A DNA stretch of 51,502 nt, taken from the NCBI GenBank assembly GCA_964494735.1, contig CAZBSD010000013.1:1-51502 (forward strand), in the 5' to 3' direction. A model generated the notes under the pieces. It searched no databases, was not told the DNA's origin, and was given only the letters and a program-made list of their open reading frames with translations. The position numbers and the translations under genes are program-made. Position 1 is the stretch's first letter, and the number at the start of each line of letters is the position of its first letter. Shown here piece by piece: positions 43,502-50,565 of this stretch. The DNA comes from PHAA01 sp964494735 (lineage in GTDB: Bacteria > Bacillota > Syntrophomonadia > Syntrophomonadales > Syntrophomonadaceae).

Positions 43502-44827
43502 ATGCGGATCGTTAATAGTATTACAAACAGAATGTCGGGAATACAAGCAGCTTTTTTTTTGCACTGTCTGGCGATAATAGTCATATTATTGGTTCGTGAT
43601 GTCACTGGAATTTATATATCCAAGTGGTTGATTCTCGCAGCATGTATCATGCCTTATATGATATTCGACCTTAATTCTGCCATGGCCTTTACTATATTTC
43701 TTCTTCCATTTTCCGAAGGGCTGCCTTTTAATTATATTTGCCTATTTAGTGTAATAATACTAATTGCTAAATACATAAATAAAATCGCATTGAATAGTTA
43801 TATTCTTGTTATGGTATTAATATTTATCGTTGAATTGTCCAGCGTTTTTTACGGACGTTTTTCATTAGCGGATTATATACGGTTTACTGGTCCATTTCTG
43901 CTGATATCCTTGTTGATTTATAAAAGTGACGATGAGGAAATTAGTTATGTTACTATGCTTGGCTATTTTCTATTTGGAGCTATAGGAAGTGAACTATCTA
44001 TTATACTGCAAACTATTAATACCCTCGGAATTGACACCATATTAGCAGCAGGCATACGACTGGGTGAAACCAGCGGAATAAACAGTAATCAAGGAATGAG
44101 ATTATCTTATAATCCCAACGTATTAGGTCGTATATGTGCGTATTCCATAGGAGCTTCACTAGTTTTATTAAATAGGAGCAAATTTCCCAAAGCAGTACTC
44201 ATGATTATTATGGTTTCGCAGATGATTGTAGGCAGTCTTACGTTATCACGTTATTTTTTATTATTGATTGCGGTTATAGTACTGTTCTACTTGGCATCCC
44301 TGGCGCAGTCAGTTAATCAATTTTTTAAGGGGTTGGCAGTGTTATGTATAGTTGCGGTTGGAATTTATTTTTCTGCCAGCTATTTCACCCCCAATGTTGT
44401 TGAAGGCTATTTGGCCAGAGGAGTAACGCAAGAAGATCTTTCAAATGGGAGATTAGAAATTGGAAATGAATATTTTGAGTCAGTAATTCAAAATCCCGAA
44501 AGGTTGTTTTTTGGAGTGGGATTACAGAATTATGAGGAGAAGGTGGGCATGTATGTATCATGTCATAATGGAGTTCAAGAGGTATTAATAACTTGGGGAG
44601 TAACAGGACTGATTTTGGTGGCACTTTACATATGGGGACTATATAGACATGGTTGGCGCGGGGTACCTCAGTACAAGCGAAAGATTATCTATTTATTGCC
44701 CCTGATCGTATTTGTGATTGGCATTCAGTCGGGGCAGTTCTTTTCGACCTATACCCACCTATGGTTGCTATTGCCGTATGCAACCATGCGTCTGGCTAAA
44801 GATAATGATGGGCAGATAGTTAACTGA
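43502..44827 (+). CDS. O-antigen ligase/Wzy-like polysaccharide polymerase
   Basis: A 441-residue integral membrane protein with about eleven hydrophobic helices and a large loop between residues 310 and 370 (ISHL-free; NGRLEIGNEYFESVIQNPER then FFGVGLQNYEEKVG). The layout and the loop with a His before a final helix pair (SCHNGVQEVLITWG) fit the Wzy/WaaL superfamily. It would join repeat units on the outer face of the membrane. ATG 43502 follows AAAGGG; in-frame TTG 43481 is an alternative. Confidence 0.8.
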   Translation: MRIVNSITNRMSGIQAAFFLHCLAIIVILLVRDVTGIYISKWLILAACIMPYMIFDLNSAMAFTIFLLPFSEGLPFNYICLFSVIILIAKYINKIALNSYILVMVLIFIVELSSVFYGRFSLADYIRFTGPFLLISLLIYKSDDEEISYVTMLGYFLFGAIGSELSIILQTINTLGIDTILAAGIRLGETSGINSNQGMRLSYNPNVLGRICAYSIGASLVLLNRSKFPKAVLMIIMVSQMIVGSLTLSRYFLLLIAVIVLFYLASLAQSVNQFFKGLAVLCIVAVGIYFSASYFTPNVVEGYLARGVTQEDLSNGRLEIGNEYFESVIQNPERLFFGVGLQNYEEKVGMYVSCHNGVQEVLITWGVTGLILVALYIWGLYRHGWRGVPQYKRKIIYLLPLIVFVIGIQSGQFFSTYTHLWLLLPYATMRLAKDNDGQIVN

Positions 44828-45130
44828 TATGGTTGACTTAATAGGATAACCAGGAGACAAACTTAAAAGCACCTCGTCAGTTCGTATTTTCCGATAAAGG
44901 AATTAATCTAGGCATTTATGCCTGCGACGAACATGAATTCGCAATAGCAACAGATGGAGCTGAATCTGCCGGGGCTAACCATTTGACTCGGAAACTGAAA
45001 CCAAGAAATCACTGATAATAATTTTGAATGGGAATCACATCGAGAACTATTTACTGCGGGTTGGAGAGAAGGGGCTAGATAATTGCCGGTTTGCTACCTG
45101 AGTTGCTGAGTTGAATAAAGGAATGATTGT
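44828..45130. other. Intergenic gap with an open frame lacking a start
   Basis: About 300 bases between the polymerase and flippase genes. A 56-codon stretch free of stops (44845-45012, plus) reads with normal codon usage and includes SDKGINLGIYACDEHEFA, but has no plausible start codon or ribosome-binding site at its head. It may be a gene remnant or chance. No terminator or repeat was seen. Confidence 0.35.
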
Positions 45131-46606
45131 TTGAATAGCAGGGAATTGCTTGACAAGGTAGGCGTTGCAACTAAGTGGTCTGCCTTAACAGAACTGACTT
45201 CAAAACTAATTTCGCCTATTACTACAATGATCCTGGCCAGGCTTTTAGCCCCAGAAGCATTTGGCGTAGTTGCAACCGTAACAATGATCGTCAGTTTTAC
45301 TGATATGTTCACAGATGCTGGTTTTCAAAAATATCTGGTTCAGCATAATTTTAGGGATGATGATCATAGAGCTGACAGTACCACGGTTGCTTTCTGGACA
45401 AATCTGGGAATATCTATATTCTTGTGGGCGCTGGTGGTGGTTTTCCGTGACCAGATTGCAGCCATGGTAGGTAATCCAGGATTAGGCTTGGTTGTAGCCG
45501 TTGCCTGTGTTCAACTGCCTATTTCATCCTTCTCCAGTATTCAGATGGCTTGGTATCGTAGGGATTTTGATTACAGGACCCTATTTTTAATAAGGATCAT
45601 TACTATTTGTATTCCGTTTGTGGTTACGATTCCATTGGCTCTTTTGGGTTGGGGTTATTGGGCACTTATAATAGGTACACTCTGTGGGGCATTTGTTAAT
45701 GCAATAATACTTACTGTCAAATCGCAATGGCGTCCGCATTTCTATTATAGTTTTTCTTTGTTAAAAGAAATGTTTTCCTTCAGTTTCTGGACTATGATCG
45801 AGACAATCTCTATCTGGTTTACTGGCTGGCTAGATATTCTAATAATAGGAAGTGCCTTGAGTCTATATTACCTGGGTCTATATCGGACATCGCTTACCAT
45901 GGTAAATAGTATTTTGAGCCTCATTACAGCTGCCACAACTCCAATTTTATTCGCTTCCCTGTCCAGACTGCAGAACGATAAAGTCGCCTTCAATGCATTC
46001 TTCTTGAGAATTCAAAGACTAGTGGCTTTTTTTATCTTTCCAATCGGTGCTGGAATTTTTCTATACAGTGATATAGCTACCCAAATTTTTTTGGGCAGCC
46101 AATGGGCCCAAGCGAGTCAAATTATTGGGATCTGGGCCTTGACATCAACCCTGATGATTGTATTGGGTCATTATTCCAGTGAATTATATCGGGCCCAGGG
46201 TTATCCACGCCTGTCGTTTTTAGCCCAAGTCCTGCACTTAATATTTTTGGTCCCTACTTGCATCATAACCCTTAGATACGGATTCTGGGTTTTAATATAT
46301 GCTAGAGCATTAATACGGCTGCAGTTAATTGTGGTACACATGCTCATTATGAAATATTTAATTAAATTCCCGGTTGGTAATATATTCAGCAATGTTTCTC
46401 AACCATTCTTATTCACTATTGCGATGGGTCTAGTGGCCTTTGGCCTCAAGAGTATTTCGGCTGATTTGGTTTGGAGTCTGATATCTATTGGGATTTGTGC
46501 AATTTTATATTTGGTTCTGGTGAAAATTTTCGCTTCCGATGATTTCGGTGCCATAGTGAATTTGTTTTCAAGAAAAAGACGGGAGCAGACCACCTATCAA
46601 GGTTAA
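45131..46606 (+). CDS. Wzx-like polysaccharide flippase (Polysacc_synt_3/MOP superfamily)
   Basis: A 491-residue protein with about 13-14 transmembrane helices. The N-terminal KWSALTELTSKLISPITTMILARLL and the RLLAPEAFGVVATV motif are those of WzxC/TuaB-type exporters. It moves the finished lipid-linked repeat unit to the outer face for polymerisation by the gene before it. The start is TTG 45131, eight bases after AAAGGA. It is the last gene of the exopolysaccharide cluster; the next element is a riboswitch with its own promoter. Confidence 0.88.
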   Translation: MNSRELLDKVGVATKWSALTELTSKLISPITTMILARLLAPEAFGVVATVTMIVSFTDMFTDAGFQKYLVQHNFRDDDHRADSTTVAFWTNLGISIFLWALVVVFRDQIAAMVGNPGLGLVVAVACVQLPISSFSSIQMAWYRRDFDYRTLFLIRIITICIPFVVTIPLALLGWGYWALIIGTLCGAFVNAIILTVKSQWRPHFYYSFSLLKEMFSFSFWTMIETISIWFTGWLDILIIGSALSLYYLGLYRTSLTMVNSILSLITAATTPILFASLSRLQNDKVAFNAFFLRIQRLVAFFIFPIGAGIFLYSDIATQIFLGSQWAQASQIIGIWALTSTLMIVLGHYSSELYRAQGYPRLSFLAQVLHLIFLVPTCIITLRYGFWVLIYARALIRLQLIVVHMLIMKYLIKFPVGNIFSNVSQPFLFTIAMGLVAFGLKSISADLVWSLISIGICAILYLVLVKIFASDDFGAIVNLFSRKRREQTTYQG

Positions 46607-46681
46607 TCTGATCGGCTTCGGATTACGGAATAATTATCATATTGGGTGACGAAAATGGAATAAATGCAATATGAATCATAA

Positions 46682-46710
46682 TTGACAAATAAAGCCGTAA
46701 TAAATAGAAT
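46682..46710 (+). promoter_or_regulatory. Sigma-A promoter of the tandem riboswitch leader
   Basis: TTGACA (46682-46687), 17 bp, TAGAAT (46705-46710). It predicts a transcript starting near 46717, just before the second aptamer. Confidence 0.8.
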
Positions 46711-46716
46711 TAGCAG

Positions 46717-46828
46717 TACACAACGAGAAAGGCAAACCTGTCGAAAGGCGGGGACGCAAAGCTACGGGCCTAAAGTCATATGACTATGGTCGCCGGGTTG
46801 CCGAATATGTGGAGCCATATGCACCAAG
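46717..46828 (+). ncRNA. c-di-GMP-I (GEMM-I) riboswitch, first of a tandem pair
   Basis: The core words are AAAGGCAAACC (46728-46738), a GTCGAAAGGC P2 loop, GGGGACGCAAAGC (46750-46762), ACGGGCCTAAAG, a P3 arm (AGTCATATGACTATGG) and the receptor CGCCGGGTTGCCGAA. The Vc2 G20-equivalent guanine is kept; the base before it is A rather than G. It has its own strong promoter and its own terminator. It is closely similar to the next aptamer, suggesting duplication. Confidence 0.93.
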
Positions 46829-46845
46829 CTTTTTACAGTATATTG

Positions 46846-46888
46846 GCCCCTATTCCGCAACCGTGGAATAGGGGCTTTTATGTTTTTG
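46846..46888 (+). terminator. Terminator of the second c-di-GMP riboswitch
   Basis: An eleven-pair stem GCCCCTATTCC/GGAATAGGGGC (46846-46856 with 46865-46875) is followed by TTTTATGTTTTT. Confidence 0.9.
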
Positions 46889-46999
46889 ATCCTAAGTTCG
46901 ACTAAATTACTTTATTCCTTACCCCTTCAAATAGATCTGGTTGTCCGTATATAAAGTATGGGATTTAAGTGACTACAACCCTTGGGACATAACAATGCA

Positions 47000-47029
47000 T
47001 TGACCGGTTCCAATAAAAAGAGGTTTAAC
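47000..47029 (+). promoter_or_regulatory. Possible separate promoter of the third riboswitch
   Basis: TTGACC (47000-47005), 18 bp, TTTAAC (47024-47029). The -10 is poor, so transcription may instead come by read-through of the preceding riboswitch terminator. Confidence 0.3.
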
Positions 47030-47044
47030 ATAAACCATCCAAAA

Positions 47045-47160
47045 AAATAGCCAGGAAAAATGATAAAGGCAAACCTGCCGAAAGACAGGGACGCAAAGCC
47101 ACGGGCCTAAAGCCAAATTGACTACGGCCGCCGGGTTGCCAAAATTCTGAACCTGTATAT
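47045..47160 (+). ncRNA. c-di-GMP-I (GEMM-I) riboswitch, second of the tandem pair
   Basis: The core words are AAAGGCAAACC (47065-47075), GCCGAAAGAC, AGGGACGCAAAGCC (ending 47100), ACGGGCCTAAAG, ACGGCCGCCGGGTTGCC and AAAATTC. The layout is the same as the upstream aptamer about 337 bases earlier. A terminator follows and then the secreted FIVAR/beta-helix gene, which this RNA should control directly. Confidence 0.93.
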
Positions 47161-47180
47161 TCCTTAGTGGAAGTATGCTG

Positions 47181-47220
47181 GTCCCTGATTTCGCAACTCG
47201 GAATCAGGGATTTTATTTTG
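47181..47220 (+). terminator. Expression-platform terminator of the third c-di-GMP riboswitch
   Basis: Stem TCCCTGATT/AATCAGGGA (47182-47190 with 47202-47210), extended by CG/CG pairs inside, then TTTTATTTT. The next gene's ribosome-binding site lies about 70 bases on, with no promoter seen in between. Confidence 0.88.
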
Positions 47221-47297
47221 GAGTCCCCTGTCGGTCAGATAATTATTATTTAACTTCAAATTCATGTTGAGCTGTGATGCAAGAAAAGGAGGAGAAA

Positions 47298-49340
47298 ATG
47301 ATTAGGAAGAAACTACGGATACTGATAACACTCTTTACCATGACCGCACTACTGTTAACAACCTGCAGCGGGGTAATTTCAGCGGCGCCCAAAGCAAAAC
47401 AAAATAGTACCAATAAATCAGCCCTGTCCAGTGCCATTACAGCCGCCAATGCAAATGCAGCCTCAGTGGAAATAAGCTCCGATGGATCAAACGTACCAGA
47501 AACAGACCAGTGGGTTACATCGGCAGTAATGAGCACTTATCAGCGTGCAATAAATGCCGCCCGGACAGTAGCAAATAACCGAACTGCATCCCAAAATGCA
47601 ATCAATAATGCCATAACAGCTTTGGTCTCAGCTACCTCGACCTTCAATGCTGCCAAACAATATGGGACCATGGTGGCGGTGGATAAGACCAGCTTGACCA
47701 GTGCAATTAAGGCCGCCAATGCCAATGCAGCTTCAGTGAAAATAAGTACTGATGGCACCGATGTATTGCCAACTGACCAATGGGTGACATCAACAGTCAA
47801 GACCACTTACACGAAGGCGATAGCCGCCGCCCAAACAGTAGCCAATAATGCCGCCGCCACTCAGACCATAGTAGATAATGCCGTGACAACTCTGGCGGAA
47901 GCTACCTCGACCTTCAATGCTGCCAAACAATATGGAACCATGGTGGCGGTGGATAAGGCCAGCTTGACCAGTGCAATTAAGGTTGCCAATGCCAATGCCG
48001 CTTCAGTAATAATAAGTACGGATGGCACCGATGTATTGCCAACTGACCAATGGGTAACATCAGCGGTTAAGACTACATATACCACAGCGATCGCCACTGC
48101 TCAAAAAGTGGTAGACAATAGCTCAGCTACTCAGACCATGGTAAACGATGCAGTGTCTGCATTAGCTTTAGCTACCTCAAGCTTCAATGCTGCCAAACAA
48201 TATGGGACCATGGTGGCTGTGGATAAGACCAGCTTGACCAGTGCAATTAAGGCCGCCAATGCCAATGCCGCTTCAGTGAAAATAAGTACTGATGGCACCG
48301 ATGTATTGCCAACTGACCAATGGGTGACATCAGCGGTTAAGACTACATATACCACAGCGATCGCCGATGCTCAAAATGTGGTAGACAATAGCTCAGCTAC
48401 TCAGAAGATGGTAAATGATGCAGTGACTGCATTGGCATCAGCCACGTCAAGCTTCAACGCGGCCAAGAAAGCTGGAAAAAAGGTAAATGGCATCAATGTT
48501 AAAGACTATGGCGCTAAAGGTGATGGGGTGACTGATGATACAGCGGCCATTCAAAAAGCGATCAACGCATGCCCCAGTGGTGGAACAGTATATGTACCGG
48601 ACGGAACGTACCTTATTGATGCGGTAACTGCAATACGCATGAAGAGTAATACAACCTTGAACTTGTCAGATGATGCCACTTTGAAGGCCAAGCCAACTTC
48701 GAATGGAACGTATGCAGTTATCAAGATGTATAATGTCAGTAATGTTAACGTTGCAGGGGGAAGGATCGTTGGTGAGAAAGATCAACATATAGGTACTGCA
48801 GGTCAATGGGGTATGGGTATAAAAGTGTACGGTTGCACCAATATTCATATTTCAGATATTTCAGTCTCAAATTGCTGGGGAGATGGGATACACATAGATT
48901 ATGCTGATGCCATCGGTGTTCCCTACAGTCAAAATGTAACGGTTGAACGGTTTGAGATTGACAATTGTTTAAGGTCTGGAATTTGTATTAGTTCTGCTAA
49001 AGACGTATACATAAAAAATGGAACAATATCCAATAGTCACAACAATTTGAATATGGATAATATGCTGGGGATCGGGATAAACCTGGAAACCGACGAATAC
49101 GAACAAATATTACAGAACATAAATATTATTAATCTGCACACTAAAGAAAATGGTGGATGGGGGTTTAACTTCTGCATAAGACCGAGTGCAGGGTCAATGA
49201 ATCCATTTAGCGTGATAATCAGTAATTATAGTGATACTGATAGTGCCAGTGGTGGTCTGGCGATAGACAAATTCAAAAATTATATAAAACAACCGTCTCT
49301 ATATGATGTTACTGTGACGGTAGACAAAGTCAGGCTCTAG
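47298..49340 (+). CDS. Secreted protein: four FIVAR repeats plus pectate-lyase-fold beta-helix
   Basis: A 680-residue exported protein. A signal peptide (basic start, hydrophobic 8-27, probable cleavage after ISA near 31) is followed by four 90-residue FIVAR-like modules (about 38-395; each with DQWVTS, a Tyr-Ala-Ile helix and TFNAAK or SFNAAK). A right-handed beta-helix domain (about 397-680) begins INVKDYGAKGDGVTDDTAAI, the Pectate_lyase_3 signature. ATG 47298 is five bases after AAGGAGG; ATG 47274 lacks a site. It is controlled by tandem c-di-GMP riboswitches. Likely role: binding, anchoring or modifying the extracellular polysaccharide. Lyase or epimerase activity is not shown. Confidence 0.88.
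   Translation: MIRKKLRILITLFTMTALLLTTCSGVISAAPKAKQNSTNKSALSSAITAANANAASVEISSDGSNVPETDQWVTSAVMSTYQRAINAARTVANNRTASQNAINNAITALVSATSTFNAAKQYGTMVAVDKTSLTSAIKAANANAASVKISTDGTDVLPTDQWVTSTVKTTYTKAIAAAQTVANNAAATQTIVDNAVTTLAEATSTFNAAKQYGTMVAVDKASLTSAIKVANANAASVIISTDGTDVLPTDQWVTSAVKTTYTTAIATAQKVVDNSSATQTMVNDAVSALALATSSFNAAKQYGTMVAVDKTSLTSAIKAANANAASVKISTDGTDVLPTDQWVTSAVKTTYTTAIADAQNVVDNSSATQKMVNDAVTALASATSSFNAAKKAGKKVNGINVKDYGAKGDGVTDDTAAIQKAINACPSGGTVYVPDGTYLIDAVTAIRMKSNTTLNLSDDATLKAKPTSNGTYAVIKMYNVSNVNVAGGRIVGEKDQHIGTAGQWGMGIKVYGCTNIHISDISVSNCWGDGIHIDYADAIGVPYSQNVTVERFEIDNCLRSGICISSAKDVYIKNGTISNSHNNLNMDNMLGIGINLETDEYEQILQNINIINLHTKENGGWGFNFCIRPSAGSMNPFSVIISNYSDTDSASGGLAIDKFKNYIKQPSLYDVTVTVDKVRL
47409..48482 (+). 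repeat. Four direct 270-bp repeats encoding FIVAR modules
   Basis: Units start at 47409, 47679, 47949 and 48219 with an exact 270-base period. Unit 1 is the most diverged; units 2-4 share long identical stretches such as the words encoding TDGTDVLPTDQWVTS. Units 3 and 4 also share the block around VVDNSSATQ. The period is in frame, so copy number can change without breaking the protein. Confidence 0.95.
48510..49266 (+). repeat. 757-bp identical direct repeat, copy 1 (beta-helix domain)
   Basis: Identical base for base to 50746-51502 (offset 2236) as far as the window reaches. Identity begins at the start of the beta-helix domain; the 20 bases before it already differ at two sites and the upstream protein parts are unrelated. 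The minimum length is set by the window end. Confidence 0.97.
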
Positions 49341-49365
49341 TTATTCATTCGCTAGTACCAGGTAA

Positions 49366-49411
49366 TGGAGGGCGTTTGATCGATTTCGATCAAACGCCTC
49401 TCTTTTATTCG
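49366..49411 (+). terminator. Rho-independent terminator after the FIVAR/beta-helix gene
   Basis: A long stem GAGGCGTTTGATCG-type: GGCGTTTGATCG pairs with CGATCAAACGCC around ATTT, then TCTCTTTTATT. It separates the first and second beta-helix genes. Confidence 0.93.
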
Positions 49412-49448
49412 GAGGGTAAAACAAAAAATAATTTATAATAATCATAGA

Positions 49449-50414
49449 GTGGGTTTTCATTTTAAAAAGGAAAGGCGTACCCTGCTAGTGAGAAAAGTAG
49501 TAGTTATAATCCTAATCATTCTGATTTCGGTCTATACGGGCTATTGTCTATATTGTCGGGTTACCAAAATCAATGTAAAGGATTTCGGTGCCAAAGGCGA
49601 CGGCATCACTAATGATACTGCCGCCATCCAACGCGCGGTAAATGCCTGTGCCCGTGGCGGAACCGTTTACATTCCTGACGGGACATATAAGATCAGTGCC
49701 GAAGATTCAATACACATGAAGAGTAATGTAACCTTGAATCTGTCTGGTAATGCCACCTTACAAGCCCAACCTACTTCAGCAGCAAGTTACTCAGTTGTGT
49801 ATGTAGGAAATGTCAGCAGGGTCAAAATAGTAGGCGGCAAAATCTGCGGCGAGAAAGATAAACATATAGGTACTGAAGGTCAATGGGGTATGGGCATTAA
49901 GATTTATGGCAGTAAGGATGTACATGTTAGCGATATCTTTATCTCAAACTGTTGGGGTGATGGGATACATATTGACTACTCAAATATGCATCCTACATTC
50001 AGTCAAAATGTTACAATAGAAAGATTTAAAATAACTGATTGCTTGAGGTCGGGTATATGTATCAGTTCCGCGAAGGACATTTTTATCAATGATGGATTAA
50101 TAACTGACTGTAAAAACGATCTGGGTATGTCAAACATGTTAGGGATAGGGATAAACCTGGAAACTGATGAGTACGAGCAAATTTTGCAAAATATAAATAT
50201 TAACAATGTGCACACCGAAGATAATGGCGGATGGGGAATGAACTTCTGCATAAGACCAAGTGCAGGTTCAATGAAGCCATTTAGCGTCAATATCAATAAT
50301 TATCGTGATACAGGTAGTGCCAGTGGTGGTCTGGCAATATCAAAATTTAAAGAGTATATTGGTAAACCGAATCTCTATAATGTAAGCATAATGCTAAACG
50401 GGCAAAGACTATAA
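49449..50414 (+). CDS. Signal-anchored beta-helix (pectate-lyase-fold) protein, second paralogue
   Basis: A 321-residue paralogue without FIVAR repeats. A basic start and one hydrophobic helix (VVVIILIILISVYTGYCLYC) act as signal or anchor. Then comes the beta-helix domain starting INVKDFGAKGDGITNDTAAI. It is clearly homologous throughout to the beta-helix domains of its neighbours (shared WGDGIHIDY, CLRSGICISSAKD, LGIGINLETDEYEQILQN) but diverged, unlike the other two. GTG 49449 has no ribosome-binding site; GTG 49488, after AAAGG, is a good alternative and leaves the membrane helix intact. A TATAAT at 49434 is the only promoter hint. Confidence 0.85.
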   Translation: MGFHFKKERRTLLVRKVVVIILIILISVYTGYCLYCRVTKINVKDFGAKGDGITNDTAAIQRAVNACARGGTVYIPDGTYKISAEDSIHMKSNVTLNLSGNATLQAQPTSAASYSVVYVGNVSRVKIVGGKICGEKDKHIGTEGQWGMGIKIYGSKDVHVSDIFISNCWGDGIHIDYSNMHPTFSQNVTIERFKITDCLRSGICISSAKDIFINDGLITDCKNDLGMSNMLGIGINLETDEYEQILQNININNVHTEDNGGWGMNFCIRPSAGSMKPFSVNINNYRDTGSASGGLAISKFKEYIGKPNLYNVSIMLNGQRL

Positions 50415-50488
50415 ACGGTTTGGCCAAAAGGACAGTAGATAATCTTGGATTTCCCGCAATGCAACCCATCGCGTCAATCTTAATATGC

Positions 50489-50517
50489 TTTACGAGGCAT
50501 TAGTGTTGGGATATCAT
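50489..50517 (+). promoter_or_regulatory. Possible promoter of the third beta-helix gene
   Basis: TTTACG (50489-50494), 17 bp, TATCAT (50512-50517), about 50 bases before the GTG start. No riboswitch-like sequence was seen in this leader. Confidence 0.4.
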
Positions 50518-50565
50518 TAGTTTGAGGTGTTCGTAAGTACTGGTACCGGTAGGAGGTAGTACCTG

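Noticed and set aside
47298..47400. Lipoprotein signal (Cys after LLLTT) in the FIVAR protein
   Set aside because: LTTC does not fit the usual lipobox, which needs Gly, Ala or Ser before Cys. A normal signal peptidase site after ISA is more likely.
47409..48482. CRISPR-like or phage repeat array
   Set aside because: The repeats are 270 bp, in frame and without spacers. They are protein repeats.
48666..48848. Identical 60-codon minus frames in both repeat copies (also 50902-51084)
   Set aside because: Their identity only reflects the 757-bp duplication. They are antisense to the beta-helix domain.
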